DNA from: Cellulomonas sp. URHE0023
Lineage (GTDB): Bacteria > Actinomycetota > Actinomycetes > Actinomycetales > Cellulomonadaceae
Assembly: GCF_000688475.1 (NCBI RefSeq)
Contig: NZ_JIAN01000009.1
Location: 265,462-329,461 of the forward strand
Direction: 5' to 3'
Length of the DNA stretch: 64,000 nucleotides
Shown here: piece after piece, positions 1-8,253 of the stretch
Layout: each line of letters begins with the position of its first letter
How positions within the stretch are numbered: the stretch's first letter is position 1
Notes under the pieces: generated by a model
Told to the model about the DNA's origin: nothing
The model's database searches: none
The model's input: only the letters and a program-made list of their open reading frames with translations
Translations under genes and position numbers: made by a program

Positions 1-1
1 C

Positions 2-160
2 GCGATCGTCGTCGCGGCGCTCATCCCCCTCACGTGGACCGACGACACCTCGGCGGCTCTGGCCTCCGGCGGCATCAACCTCGTCGTCGGCATCGCGATC
101 TGGACCCTGCTGTCGAGCGTGCTCGCGCGCACGCTGCGACCCGGAGTGGTCGTCGAGTAG
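2..160 (+). CDS. C-terminal end of a membrane protein (partial)
   Basis: The reading frame is open from the window edge and stops at TAG 158-160, giving 52 residues. It has two hydrophobic stretches (AIVVAALIPL at the edge and GGINLVVGIAIWTLL further on) separated by a short polar loop with TWTDDTS. It ends in an Arg-containing cytoplasmic-looking tail. This looks like the last one or two membrane segments of an integral membrane protein whose body lies outside the window. The family cannot be named. It converges on ilvE, with a hairpin between them. Confidence 0.6.
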   Translation, partial: AIVVAALIPLTWTDDTSAALASGGINLVVGIAIWTLLSSVLARTLRPGVVVE

Positions 161-175
161 ACGGCTGTCCACGGC

Positions 176-213
176 GAACGGCCGGCCACCCCATCAGGGG
201 TGACCGGCCGTTC
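176..213. terminator. Bidirectional hairpin terminator between convergent genes
   Basis: Inverted repeat GAACGGCCGG(C)CACCCC / GGGGTG(A)CCGGCCGTTC: 16 of 17 pairs around a 4-base loop (ATCA). It sits between the stop of the left-edge membrane gene and the stop of ilvE. There is no long T tract, as is common in GC-rich actinobacteria. Confidence 0.7.
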
Positions 214-225
214 GGGCCTGTGCTG

Positions 226-1335
226 CTACGCGAGCCGGTGCAGCCAACCGTGCCGGTCCGCCGCGCGGCCGTACTGGATGTCCGTGAGCTCGGCCCGGAT
301 CCTCGTCGTGACCGGACCGGCCGTGCCGTCGCCCACCGTGAGGTCGAAGCCCACGCCGGCGAGCCTGCCGATCGGGGTCATCACCGCTGCGGTCCCGCAG
401 GCGAACACCTCGCTGATCGACCCGTCGGCGAGGCCGGTCTTCAGCTCGGCCAGCGTGATCGGTCGCTCTTCTACCGCGTTGCCGGCGTCCGTCAGCAGCC
501 GCAGCACCGACGAGCGCGTCACACCTTCGAGGATGGACCCGGAGATCGGTGGCGTCGCGACAATGCCGTCCGCGTACACGACGCAGACGTTCATGCCCCC
601 GAGCTCCTCGAGGTACGTGTTGGTCGACGCGTCGAGGAAGCAGACCTGCTCGAAGCCCTTGTCGTAGGCCTCCTGCTGCGGGAGCAGGCTCGCGGCGTAG
701 TTGCCTCCGCACTTGGCGTCACCCGTGCCGCCCGCGCCCGCACGGTGGTAGTCCTCGGCCACCCAGATGGACACGGGCCGCACACCGCCCGCGAAGTACG
801 GACCGACCGGCGAGGCGATGACCAGGAACTCCGCCTCGAGCGAGGGCCGCACGCCCAGGAACGTCTCGGACGCGTACATGAAGGGGCGCAGGTAGAGGCT
901 CGTCTCCTCACCTCCGGGCACCCACGCGACGTCCGTCGAGACCAGCGCCTGGATCGCACCCAGGAAGTCCGACTCGGAGAGCTGGGGCAGAGCGAGCCGG
1001 TGCGCGGACTTGGCGAACCGTGCGGCGTTGGCCTGCGGGCGGAACGTCCAGACCGAGCCGTCGGGGTGCTTGTACGCCTTGAGACCCTCGAAGATCTCCT
1101 GGCCGTAGTGCAGGACGGCCGCCGCCGGGTCCAGCAGCAGCGGTCCGTACTTCTCGACGCGCCGGTTGCTCCAGCCGGTCTCCTGGGACCAGGAGATCCG
1201 TGCCATGTGATCGGTGAACACGGTGCCGAACTTCGGCGCGGCGAGGGCAGCCTCGCGCTCCGCGTCGGGGACGGGCGTCTCGGTTCGGGTGACCTCGAAG
1301 AGATCGGCGGAGGTGGGGTGTGCGGTGGTGCTCAT
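226..1335 (-). CDS. ilvE: Branched-chain amino acid aminotransferase
   Basis: Last step of valine, leucine and isoleucine synthesis: PLP-dependent transfer of an amino group from glutamate to the branched 2-oxo acids. Class IV (fold type IV) aminotransferase of 369 residues, the usual length for the longer bacterial/eukaryotic type. The PLP lysine is K208 in GDAKCGGNYA, and LHYGQEIFEGLKAY near residue 75-88 is the family's N-terminal signature. The reading frame is open further upstream, but ATG 1335 starts the conserved protein and has AAAGG 8-12 bases before it. leuB lies 94 bases upstream on the same strand, so the two may be co-transcribed. A strong hairpin follows the stop. Confidence 0.95.
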   Translation of the reverse strand: MSTTAHPTSADLFEVTRTETPVPDAEREAALAAPKFGTVFTDHMARISWSQETGWSNRRVEKYGPLLLDPAAAVLHYGQEIFEGLKAYKHPDGSVWTFRPQANAARFAKSAHRLALPQLSESDFLGAIQALVSTDVAWVPGGEETSLYLRPFMYASETFLGVRPSLEAEFLVIASPVGPYFAGGVRPVSIWVAEDYHRAGAGGTGDAKCGGNYAASLLPQQEAYDKGFEQVCFLDASTNTYLEELGGMNVCVVYADGIVATPPISGSILEGVTRSSVLRLLTDAGNAVEERPITLAELKTGLADGSISEVFACGTAAVMTPIGRLAGVGFDLTVGDGTAGPVTTRIRAELTDIQYGRAADRHGWLHRLA

Positions 1336-1429
1336 GTCGGGGGGCCTTTCACCAGAGTCGGAAACGACGGTACCGGTGAGGACGGCCGGGTGGACAGACG
1401 ACAGCCTCGCCGTCGTCGTCGGGAAGGAG

Positions 1430-2494
1430 TCAGCCCGCGATGCGCGCGGCGAGGTCCTTGCCCACCTCGGCCGTCGACCGTACTCGCTCACGAGCGCCAC
1501 GGTCCCTGATGTCGTCGGCCACGGCCTTCTCGACGGACGCGGCGGCGGCCGCGAGACCAAGGTGCTCGAGCAGCAGCGCGACCGAGAGCACCGTGGCGGT
1601 CGGGTCGGCCTTGCCCTGGCCGGCGATGTCCGGGGCCGAGCCGTGCACGGGCTCGAACATGCTCGGAGCCGTGCGGTCCGGGTTGATGTTGGCCGACGCG
1701 GCCAGGCCGATGCCGCCCGTGATCGCCGCGGCCAGGTCCGTGAGGATGTCGCCGAACAGGTTGTCGGTCACGATCACGTCGAACCGCGACGGGTTGGTGA
1801 CCAGGAAGATCGTCGCAGCGTCCACGTGCAGGTAGTCGACGGTCACGTCGGGGAACTCCGCGTTCACGGCCTCGACGGTGCGGCGCCACAGGTGTCCGGC
1901 GTGCACGAGCACGTTGTGCTTGTGCACGAGCGTCAGCTTCTTGCGCGGGCGTGCCGCGGCGCGTGCGAACGCGTCACGCACCACACGCTCCACGCCGAAC
2001 GCGGTGTTCACGCTCACCTCGTTGGCCACCTCGTGCGGTGTGCCGACGCGGATGGCGCCGCCGTTGCCCACGTACGGGCCCTCGGTTCCCTCGCGCACGA
2101 CGACGAAGTCGATCTCGCCCGGGTTCCCGAGCGGTGACGCGACGCCCGGGTACAGGCGGCTCGGGCGCAGGTTCACGTAGTGGTCCAGGGCGAAGCGGAG
2201 CCTCAGCAGCAACCCACGCTCGAGCACACCCGACGGCACGCTCGGGTCGCCGATGGCGCCCAGCAGGATCGCGTCGTGCGTGCGGATCGCGTCGAGGTCG
2301 GTGTCCGTCAGCGTCTCGCCGGTCGCATGCCAGCGCCGCGCACCCAGGTCGAAGCTCGTGGTCGACACGGTGACCTGGCTGCCACCGAGCGCGGCGTCGA
2401 GTGCCAGGAGTCCCTGCTCCACGACCTCCGTGCCGATGCCGTCGCCTGCGACGACGGCGAGGTTGATGTGCTGGGCAGCGGCGGTGTCGACCAT
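1430..2494 (-). CDS. leuB: 3-isopropylmalate dehydrogenase
   Basis: NAD-dependent oxidative decarboxylation of 3-isopropylmalate to 2-oxoisocaproate, the third leucine-specific step, in the cytoplasm. 354 residues, normal length. It starts with the family motif [10 protein letters not shown] and carries the Mg/substrate signature [20 protein letters not shown] followed by GGIGLAAS. The isopropylmalate rather than isocitrate assignment rests on overall similarity to the short actinobacterial LeuB form. No Shine-Dalgarno precedes ATG 2494. A TAGGGT box sits 6 bases upstream, so the mRNA is probably leaderless. It is followed by ilvE. Confidence 0.95.
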   Translation of the reverse strand: MVDTAAAQHINLAVVAGDGIGTEVVEQGLLALDAALGGSQVTVSTTSFDLGARRWHATGETLTDTDLDAIRTHDAILLGAIGDPSVPSGVLERGLLLRLRFALDHYVNLRPSRLYPGVASPLGNPGEIDFVVVREGTEGPYVGNGGAIRVGTPHEVANEVSVNTAFGVERVVRDAFARAAARPRKKLTLVHKHNVLVHAGHLWRRTVEAVNAEFPDVTVDYLHVDAATIFLVTNPSRFDVIVTDNLFGDILTDLAAAITGGIGLAASANINPDRTAPSMFEPVHGSAPDIAGQGKADPTATVLSVALLLEHLGLAAAAASVEKAVADDIRDRGARERVRSTAEVGKDLAARIAG

Positions 2495-2500
2495 GTCTCG

Positions 2501-2506
2501 ACCCTA
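2501..2506 (-). promoter_or_regulatory. -10 box of a leaderless leuB promoter
   Basis: TAGGGT on the minus strand is followed by exactly 6 bases (CGAGAC) and then the leuB ATG. No convincing -35 is visible. The spacing puts the transcription start on the start codon. Confidence 0.55.
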
Positions 2507-2509
2507 GCC

Positions 2510-2532
2510 CCCGTCCCACCGCTCGGGACGGG
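2510..2532 (-). terminator. Hairpin after the ASCH gene
   Basis: CCCGTCCC / GGGACGGG, a perfect 8-pair stem with a 7-base loop. It lies downstream of the ASCH gene stop and just upstream of the leuB promoter, so it would separate the two transcription units. Confidence 0.5.
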
Positions 2533-2547
2533 CGTCTCAGAGTCTGA

Positions 2548-2561
2548 GTCGACTAGTCGAC
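2548..2561. repeat. 14-bp palindrome spanning a stop codon
   Basis: GTCGACTAGTCGAC is a perfect palindrome whose centre is the TAG stop of the ASCH gene. It has no spacer, so it is unlikely to be an RNA hairpin and could be a protein-binding site. Confidence 0.4.
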
Positions 2562-3101
2562 GGCGGGCGTCGGTCCGCTCGTCGGGTAGATGATCTCGAA
2601 CCGCTCCAGGACGACCTCCGACGCAGGCGTGAACGCGTCACCGAGTGCCGCGGTGAACGACGCCTCGTGCTCTGCCACCCAGGCTTCGTGCGACGCCTCG
2701 GCGGCACCCTCGGCGGCCACGTGCTCCTCGGACACCTGGTCGAACGGGACGACCTGGACCTCGGTGGTGCGCAGCACCGCCTTCGGCTCACCGGCTGCGT
2801 CCGTCACGATCGACAGGTCCCCCACGCGCGGCACCTCGAGCCCGGCGGAGGTCAGCTGCGCCAGGACCGTCGCCGTGCTCGTCTTCGCGCCGGCGAGCAC
2901 CCGGGCCAGGAGGGCCTCGGCCTCAGGACCGTTGCCGTACGACCACGACGGCGGCGGCACCACGTCGTCCGGCGTACCGCCCATGACGGCATCCATCTTG
3001 CCGAGACCGACGTGACCACGGGCGGCCTGCCAGAACGCCGAGATCCGCAGGTCCTCGACCTCTCCGGCCCCAGCCTGCGTCGGTGTCTGCTCGTCCGTCA
3101 T
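2553..3101 (-). CDS. ASCH domain protein
   Basis: 182 residues. The order of conserved blocks is FWQAARGHVGLGKMD near the N terminus, PPPSWSYG, an ALLARVLAGAKTSTATV segment, RVGDLSIVTDAAGEP and VLRTTEVQVVPFDQV. This is the layout of bacterial ASCH proteins (PUA-like fold, proposed RNA-binding or nucleotide-related roles; exact role unknown). The open frame begins 13 codons earlier, but ATG 3101 has GGAGG 7 bases before it and is preferred. It lies between ilvC and leuB on the same strand but is set off from ilvC by a strong terminator, so it is probably its own unit. Confidence 0.75.
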   Translation of the reverse strand: MTDEQTPTQAGAGEVEDLRISAFWQAARGHVGLGKMDAVMGGTPDDVVPPPSWSYGNGPEAEALLARVLAGAKTSTATVLAQLTSAGLEVPRVGDLSIVTDAAGEPKAVLRTTEVQVVPFDQVSEEHVAAEGAAEASHEAWVAEHEASFTAALGDAFTPASEVVLERFEIIYPTSGPTPAVD

Positions 3102-3194
3102 CGTCGTCCCTCCGTCGTCGGTACGCCCACGGTTGCGCACGCCAGTGCCGACCCTACCTACCGGCGCGACCCGTCACCGCGCGGCCCACGGACG

Positions 3195-3234
3195 ACGAAC
3201 GGCACCGCAGGCCGAAGCCTGCGGTGCCGTTCGT
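3195..3234 (-). terminator. Strong terminator after ilvC
   Basis: Perfect 18-pair stem (ACGAACGGCACCGCAGGC and its complement) closed by a CGAA tetraloop, 13 bases past the ilvC stop. This ends the ilvBNC operon. Confidence 0.8.
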
Positions 3235-3247
3235 GGTGAGGACAGCG

Positions 3248-4321
<1,074 letters not shown>

Positions 4322-4846
4322 TCAGGCGGAGCGGTTGACCCGCTCGAGGGCGCGATCGGTGATGGAGCGCGAGCCGCGCCCGATCGCCACGGTGCCGGAC
4401 TGCACGATCTCGCGGATCCCGAAGGGCTCCAGTGCGGCGAGCAGGGCGTCGAGCTTGCCCGGCCCGCCTGTCGCCTCGATGACGACGGTGTCGGGCACCA
4501 CGTCGACGACGTGCGCGCGGAACAGCTGGACGACCTCGAGGACGCTGGTGCGCTGCGCGGTGTCGGCCTTGACCTTGACGAGCAGCAGCTCACGCTGGAC
4601 GGAGGCCGCGTCCTCGAGCTCGACGATCTTGATGACGTTGATCAGCTTGTTGAGCTGCTTGGTCACCTGCTCGAGCGGGAGAGCGTCGACGTCGACGACG
4701 ACCGTGATGCGCGAGATCTCGTCGTGCTCGGTGGGACCGACCGCGAGCGAGTGGATGTTGAACGAACGCCGCGCGAACAGGCCGGCGACGCGCGTGAGCA
4801 CGCCGGGCTTGTTCTCGACGAGAACCGACAGGGTGTGGCGGGACAT
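4322..4846 (-). CDS. ilvN: Acetolactate synthase small (regulatory) subunit
   Basis: Binds IlvB and gives it full activity and feedback inhibition by valine. 174 residues: an N-terminal ACT domain (about 3-78, starting HTLSVLVENKPGVLTRVAGL, with RRSFNIHSLAVGPTE forming the ligand-binding strand-loop) and the C-terminal ALS_ss_C domain (about 84-160). Normal length for the family. It begins 3 bases after the ilvB stop, so translation is likely coupled, and precedes ilvC. Confidence 0.96.
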   Translation of the reverse strand: MSRHTLSVLVENKPGVLTRVAGLFARRSFNIHSLAVGPTEHDEISRITVVVDVDALPLEQVTKQLNKLINVIKIVELEDAASVQRELLLVKVKADTAQRTSVLEVVQLFRAHVVDVVPDTVVIEATGGPGKLDALLAALEPFGIREIVQSGTVAIGRGSRSITDRALERVNRSA

Positions 4847-4849
4847 GGC

Positions 4850-6718
4850 TCAGTCCTCCCGGTCCCACGCGGGGCTGATCCCACGTGCGTACTGGATCTG
4901 GTCGTTGCTGACGCCCGCAGCGACCATCGGCCACACCATCGCGTCACGCGACACCGTGAAGTCGATGACCACGGGCTGGTCGTTGATCTCGAGGGCCCGC
5001 TTGATCGTCGAGTCGACGTCCGCCGCGGTCTCGCAGCGCAGGCCGGCGCAGCCGTAGGCGTCGGCCATCTTGACGAAGTCCGGCACCCGCACGGTGCCGT
5101 GGCCCGTGTTCAGGTCGGTGTTGGAGTAGCGGGACTCGTAGAACAGGGTCTGCCACTGCCGCACCATGCCGAGCGACGAGTTGTTGATGATCGCGACCTT
5201 GATCGGGATGTCGTTGATCGTGCAGGTGGCGAGCTCCTGGTTGGTCATCTGGAAGCAGCCGTCACCGTCGATCGCCCACACGGTGCGTGACGGGTCGCCC
5301 ACCTTGGCGCCCATCGCCGCCGGCACGGCGTAGCCCATCGTGCCCAGTCCCCCGGAGTTCAGCCAGGAGTTGGGGCGCTGGTACTTGATGAACTGCGCGG
5401 CCCACATCTGGTGCTGACCGACACCCGCGGCGAAGATCGACTCCGGCCCGGACAGCTCGCCGATGCGCGAGATGACGTACTGCGGCGACAGGTGGCCGTC
5501 CTGCGGCTCGTCGTAGCCGAGCGGGAACGTCTCGCGCCACTCGTCGAGCTGGCGCCACCAGCCCTCGAGGTCGGGCTTGCCGTGCTGGACGTGCTCGCGG
5601 GCGAGCTCCGGCAGCAGGTCGGCCATGACCTCCTTGAGGTCTCCGACGATCGGCACGTCGACCGTGCGGTTCTTGCCGATCTCGGCCGGGTCGATGTCCG
5701 CGTGCACGATCGTCGCGTTGGGCGCGAAGCTCGAGAGCAGCCCGGTCACGCGGTCGTCGAACCGCGCGCCGAGCGCCACGATCAGGTCGGCCTTCTGCAG
5801 CGCCGCGACGGCCGGGACCGTTCCGTGCATGCCAGGCATGCCGAGGTTCTGCGGGTGCGAGTCCGGCAGGGCGCCGCGAGCCATGAGCGTGGTGACCACG
5901 GGCGCGCCGGCTGCCTCGGCGAGCGCCTTGAGCTGCGCAGAGGCTCCGGCGCGGATCACACCACCGCCCACGTAGAACACCGGCTTGCGTGACGTGGCGA
6001 TCAGGCGCGCGGCCTCGCGGATCTGCTTGGCGTGCGGCTTGGTCACCGGGTGGTAGCCGGGCAGGTTCAGGTCCTGCGGCCAGGAGAACGTGGTGTTTGC
6101 CTGCATGGCCGACTTGGCGATGTCGACGAGGACCGGGCCGGGGCGACCGGTCGAGGCGATGTGGAACGCCTCGGCGATCACGCGGGGGATGTCATCAGGG
6201 TTGGTGACCAGGTAGTTGTGCTTGGTCACGGGCAGCGTGATGCCGACGATGTCGGCCTCCTGGAACGCGTCCGTCCCGATGAGCGACGCACCGACCTGCC
6301 CGGTGATCGCCACGAGCGGCACGGAGTCCATGTGCGCGTCCGCGATCGGGGTCACGAGGTTCGTCGCACCGGGCCCCGACGTCGCCATGCAGACGCCGAC
6401 CCGACCGGTCGCCGCGGCGTAGCCGGCGGCAGCATGGCCACCGCCCTGCTCGTGGCGCACGAGGATGTGGCGCAGGCGGGTGGAGTCCATCAGCGGGTCG
6501 TAGGTGGGCAGGATCGCGCCGCCCGGGATGCCGAAGACGACCTCGGCACCTGCCTCCTCGAGCGAGCGGACGATCGACTTCGCACCGGTGACCTGCTCCG
6601 GACCGATCGCAGTCGTCGCGGCGGCGGGTACGCGCGAGCTGCTCACGGAGGTCGTCACGCTGGCGGTCGGGGCATGCGCGGGCGTGCGCGGCGGTGCCGG
6701 GTGTGGACCCTGGACCAT
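4850..6718 (-). CDS. ilvB: Acetolactate synthase large (catalytic) subunit
   Basis: ThDP-, FAD- and Mg-dependent condensation of two pyruvates, or pyruvate plus 2-oxobutyrate, the first shared step of valine and isoleucine synthesis. 622 residues. The first 40 or so are low-complexity and not conserved; the ThDP N-domain starts at about 42 ([20 protein letters not shown]). The catalytic glutamate is E90 in [10 protein letters not shown]. The ThDP/Mg motif [15 protein letters not shown]...INN lies near the C terminus. The open frame extends 30 codons further upstream, but ATG 6718 has GGGAG at the right distance and lies below the leader terminator. First gene of ilvBNC. Confidence 0.97.
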   Translation of the reverse strand: MVQGPHPAPPRTPAHAPTASVTTSVSSSRVPAAATTAIGPEQVTGAKSIVRSLEEAGAEVVFGIPGGAILPTYDPLMDSTRLRHILVRHEQGGGHAAAGYAAATGRVGVCMATSGPGATNLVTPIADAHMDSVPLVAITGQVGASLIGTDAFQEADIVGITLPVTKHNYLVTNPDDIPRVIAEAFHIASTGRPGPVLVDIAKSAMQANTTFSWPQDLNLPGYHPVTKPHAKQIREAARLIATSRKPVFYVGGGVIRAGASAQLKALAEAAGAPVVTTLMARGALPDSHPQNLGMPGMHGTVPAVAALQKADLIVALGARFDDRVTGLLSSFAPNATIVHADIDPAEIGKNRTVDVPIVGDLKEVMADLLPELAREHVQHGKPDLEGWWRQLDEWRETFPLGYDEPQDGHLSPQYVISRIGELSGPESIFAAGVGQHQMWAAQFIKYQRPNSWLNSGGLGTMGYAVPAAMGAKVGDPSRTVWAIDGDGCFQMTNQELATCTINDIPIKVAIINNSSLGMVRQWQTLFYESRYSNTDLNTGHGTVRVPDFVKMADAYGCAGLRCETAADVDSTIKRALEINDQPVVIDFTVSRDAMVWPMVAAGVSNDQIQYARGISPAWDRED

Positions 6719-6790
6719 CGATGTCTCCCTGGGGTGGTGCTGCTCAGTCGTACTGACAACTGCGTGCTGACAACTGCGGGCCGAACACAG

Positions 6791-6829
6791 AAAAGCCCCT
6801 CGAGCCACGGAACGGGCTGGACGAGGGGC
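6791..6829 (-). terminator. Transcription attenuator in the ilvB leader
   Basis: On the minus strand GCCCCTCG, a 19-base loop, CGAGGGGC and then TTTTCT: an intrinsic terminator with a real T run, about 70 bases before the ilvB start and 32 bases after the leader peptide stop. Its position between a Leu/Val-rich leader peptide and ilvB is what ribosome-mediated attenuation needs. Confidence 0.8.
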
Positions 6830-6860
6830 GAGCGCGCTGACGAGGCCTGGACGGGAGGCT

Positions 6861-6905
6861 TCAGCCGGCGCGCTCAGGAAGTACTACGAGACGAGTGTTG
6901 TGCAC
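6861..6905 (-). CDS. ilvB leader peptide ([14 protein letters not shown])
   Basis: A 14-residue reading frame, GTG 6905 to TGA 6861. Leu-Val-Val-Leu lies in the middle (codons CTC GTA GTA CTT), with the rare-looking GTA and CTT in a GC-rich genome. The GTG lies exactly 7 bases after a TACTGT -10 box with a good -35 upstream, so the transcript would begin at the start codon. Stalling at the Leu/Val codons when charged tRNA is scarce would change folding downstream and prevent the terminator at 6791-6829. An in-frame GTG at 6941 would give a 26-residue version, but it overlaps the promoter's -35. The role is inferred from position and composition. Confidence 0.75.
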   Translation of the reverse strand: MHNTRLVVLPERAG

Positions 6906-6912
6906 GACGTCG

Positions 6913-6941
6913 ACAGTACGCCCAGGTTTCGTCCGTGTCAC
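6913..6941 (-). promoter_or_regulatory. Promoter of the ilvBNC operon
   Basis: -35 GTGACA (6936-6941, five of six to TTGACA), 17-base spacer, -10 TACTGT (6913-6918), then 7 bases to the GTG of the leader peptide. This is the best sigma-70-type promoter in the window. Confidence 0.75.
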
Positions 6942-6998
6942 GCCACCACCCACGCGTCTCACATCGTGGTTCACGTGATCAGTAGGCGGACGCTGCTC

Positions 6999-7568
6999 TT
7001 ATGCCTCGGAGGCCTCCGGGTCCATGTCGAACGCCGGCAGCCCGTCGATGCTCGATCGGTTCTTCAGCCGTCGATACTCGACCTGACCGTCGACGCCCTT
7101 GCGCTCCATGTACGGAGGCAGCAGGTCACGCTCCCCCTCCAAACTCATGAGCGGGACCCCGTACCCGCACGAGTCGGAGACGCGCTCGACGTCGACGACG
7201 ATCACGGCGCGAGCGCCCGCGGTCGGCGGGAAGAGCGCCGACAGTTCGTCGAAGCCCTCGTCGTAGAGCGTCACGAACCGGCCACGCCCGTGCAGCCGGA
7301 CGATGTTGGGCGGGCCTTGGAACGCGCAGAACATGAGGGTGATGCGGCCGTTGTCCCGCAGGTGAGCGATCGTCTCGGCACCGCTGGCCGTGATGTCGAG
7401 GTAGGCCACCGAGTGCTCGTCCAGGACCGCGAACGTGCCGGCGATGCCCTTGGGTGAGACGTTGACGTGACCGTCCGGACCGCTGGGCGCCGTCGCGACG
7501 AAGAACATCGGCTGCGCCTCGATGAACGCCCGCAGGCGACCGTCGATCTGCTCGTGCACCTTTCCCAC
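6999..7568 (-). CDS. Pyridoxamine 5'-phosphate oxidase family protein
   Basis: 189 residues with the split-barrel flavin-binding fold pattern: an opening helix, MFFVATAPSGPDGHVNVSPK (about 21-40), then VAYLDITASGAETIAHLRDNGRITLMF and RLHGRGRFVTLYDE. Members bind FMN, F420 or haem and the substrate is unknown. The start is GTG 7568 with AAGGGG 7 bases before it. It is divergent from the ArsR-type regulator operon across a 77-base gap containing an inverted repeat, which suggests shared control with the oxidoreductase on the other side. A specific PdxH role is unlikely because the protein is short and lacks the PdxH C-terminal block. Confidence 0.8.
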   Translation of the reverse strand: MGKVHEQIDGRLRAFIEAQPMFFVATAPSGPDGHVNVSPKGIAGTFAVLDEHSVAYLDITASGAETIAHLRDNGRITLMFCAFQGPPNIVRLHGRGRFVTLYDEGFDELSALFPPTAGARAVIVVDVERVSDSCGYGVPLMSLEGERDLLPPYMERKGVDGQVEYRRLKNRSSIDGLPAFDMDPEASEA

Positions 7569-7617
7569 GTCAACCCCTTCTCTCTTGCGTCGAGCCTACT
7601 TGTCGGTGCTACCTTTC

Positions 7618-7641
7618 ATGTGTCAGCTTTTTCTTACACAT
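7618..7641. promoter_or_regulatory. Candidate operator between PNPOx gene and ArsR-type regulator
   Basis: ATGTGTCAG-CTTTTT-CTTACACAT: 9-base half-sites matching at 8 of 9 positions around a 6-base spacer. It ends 4 bases before the regulator's ATG. The 24-base dyad suits a winged-helix dimer and an autoregulated divergon. Confidence 0.6.
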
Positions 7642-7645
7642 ATGG

Positions 7646-7969
7646 ATGGCGATGAGGGAACCGACCGGCGACGAGCTCGTCGCGATGCTCGCGGCGCTGG
7701 CCAACCCGTTGCGGCTCCGGATCGTCGCGCAGCTGGCCGGAGGGCGGGACTACGTCAGCCACCTGGCACGCGAGATCGGGATCAGCCGGCCGCTTCTGCA
7801 CATGCACCTGCAACGGCTCGAGGCCGCCGGGCTCGTCGTCGGGACGCTCGAGCTCTCCGGCGACGGCAAGGCGATGAAGTACTTCGATGTCGCCGATCTC
7901 GACCTGCACCTGTCTGCCCCGGTCATCGCCGAGGCGGTCCGCACGCTCACCACCAAGGAGATCCCCTGA
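7646..7969 (+). CDS. ArsR-like winged-helix transcriptional regulator
   Basis: 107 residues. The helix-turn-helix spans about 15-65 (LANPLRLRIVAQLAG, DYVSHLAREIGISRPLLHMHLQRLEAAGLVVG), followed by a beta-wing (TLELSGDGKAMKYFDV). It has no cysteines, so it is not a classical metal sensor. First gene of a three-gene unit: its TGA overlaps the next ATG by one base. It probably binds the dyad immediately upstream and controls itself, the oxidoreductase two genes down and perhaps the divergent PNPOx-family gene. The effector is unknown. Confidence 0.8.
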   Translation: MAMREPTGDELVAMLAALANPLRLRIVAQLAGGRDYVSHLAREIGISRPLLHMHLQRLEAAGLVVGTLELSGDGKAMKYFDVADLDLHLSAPVIAEAVRTLTTKEIP

Positions 7970-8253
7970 TGTTCGCCACCACGCTTGACCTGTCGACGTG
8001 GCCGAGCGCGATCTTCGCCCTGGGCGTGCTCACGCTCGTCGTGCTCCTCCTCCTCGCACTCATCAGCGGCGCCCAGGAGCTCCGCAAGGCGAAGCTCCGC
8101 GGGGCCGACGCCGAGGAGCTGCGGCAGCTCGTCCAGCGGTACGAGCAGCTGGCGACGACCACCCTCGACGCCCAGCAGCGCACCGCCGCGGACGTCTCCG
8201 AGCTGCGGTCGCGCACCTCGTCCATCGAGCAGATCCTGAGGTCGGTCGAATGA
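7969..8253 (+). CDS. Small membrane protein with one TM helix and a coiled coil
   Basis: 94 residues: an N-terminal periplasmic-facing stub, one long hydrophobic helix (about 13-35, AIFALGVLTLVVLLLLALIS), then a charged helical tail with heptad-like spacing (ELRQLVQRYEQLATTTLDAQ). ATG 7969 overlaps the regulator's stop (TGATG) and its own TGA overlaps the next ATG (ATGA), so it is translated as part of the operon. Function unknown. The constant pairing of regulator, membrane anchor and oxidoreductase suggests a membrane-associated partner of one of them. Confidence 0.75.
   Translation: MFATTLDLSTWPSAIFALGVLTLVVLLLLALISGAQELRKAKLRGADAEELRQLVQRYEQLATTTLDAQQRTAADVSELRSRTSSIEQILRSVE

Noticed and set aside
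7646..7969. Metal-sensing ArsR/SmtB repressor
   Set aside because: No cysteine residues and no metal-resistance neighbours.
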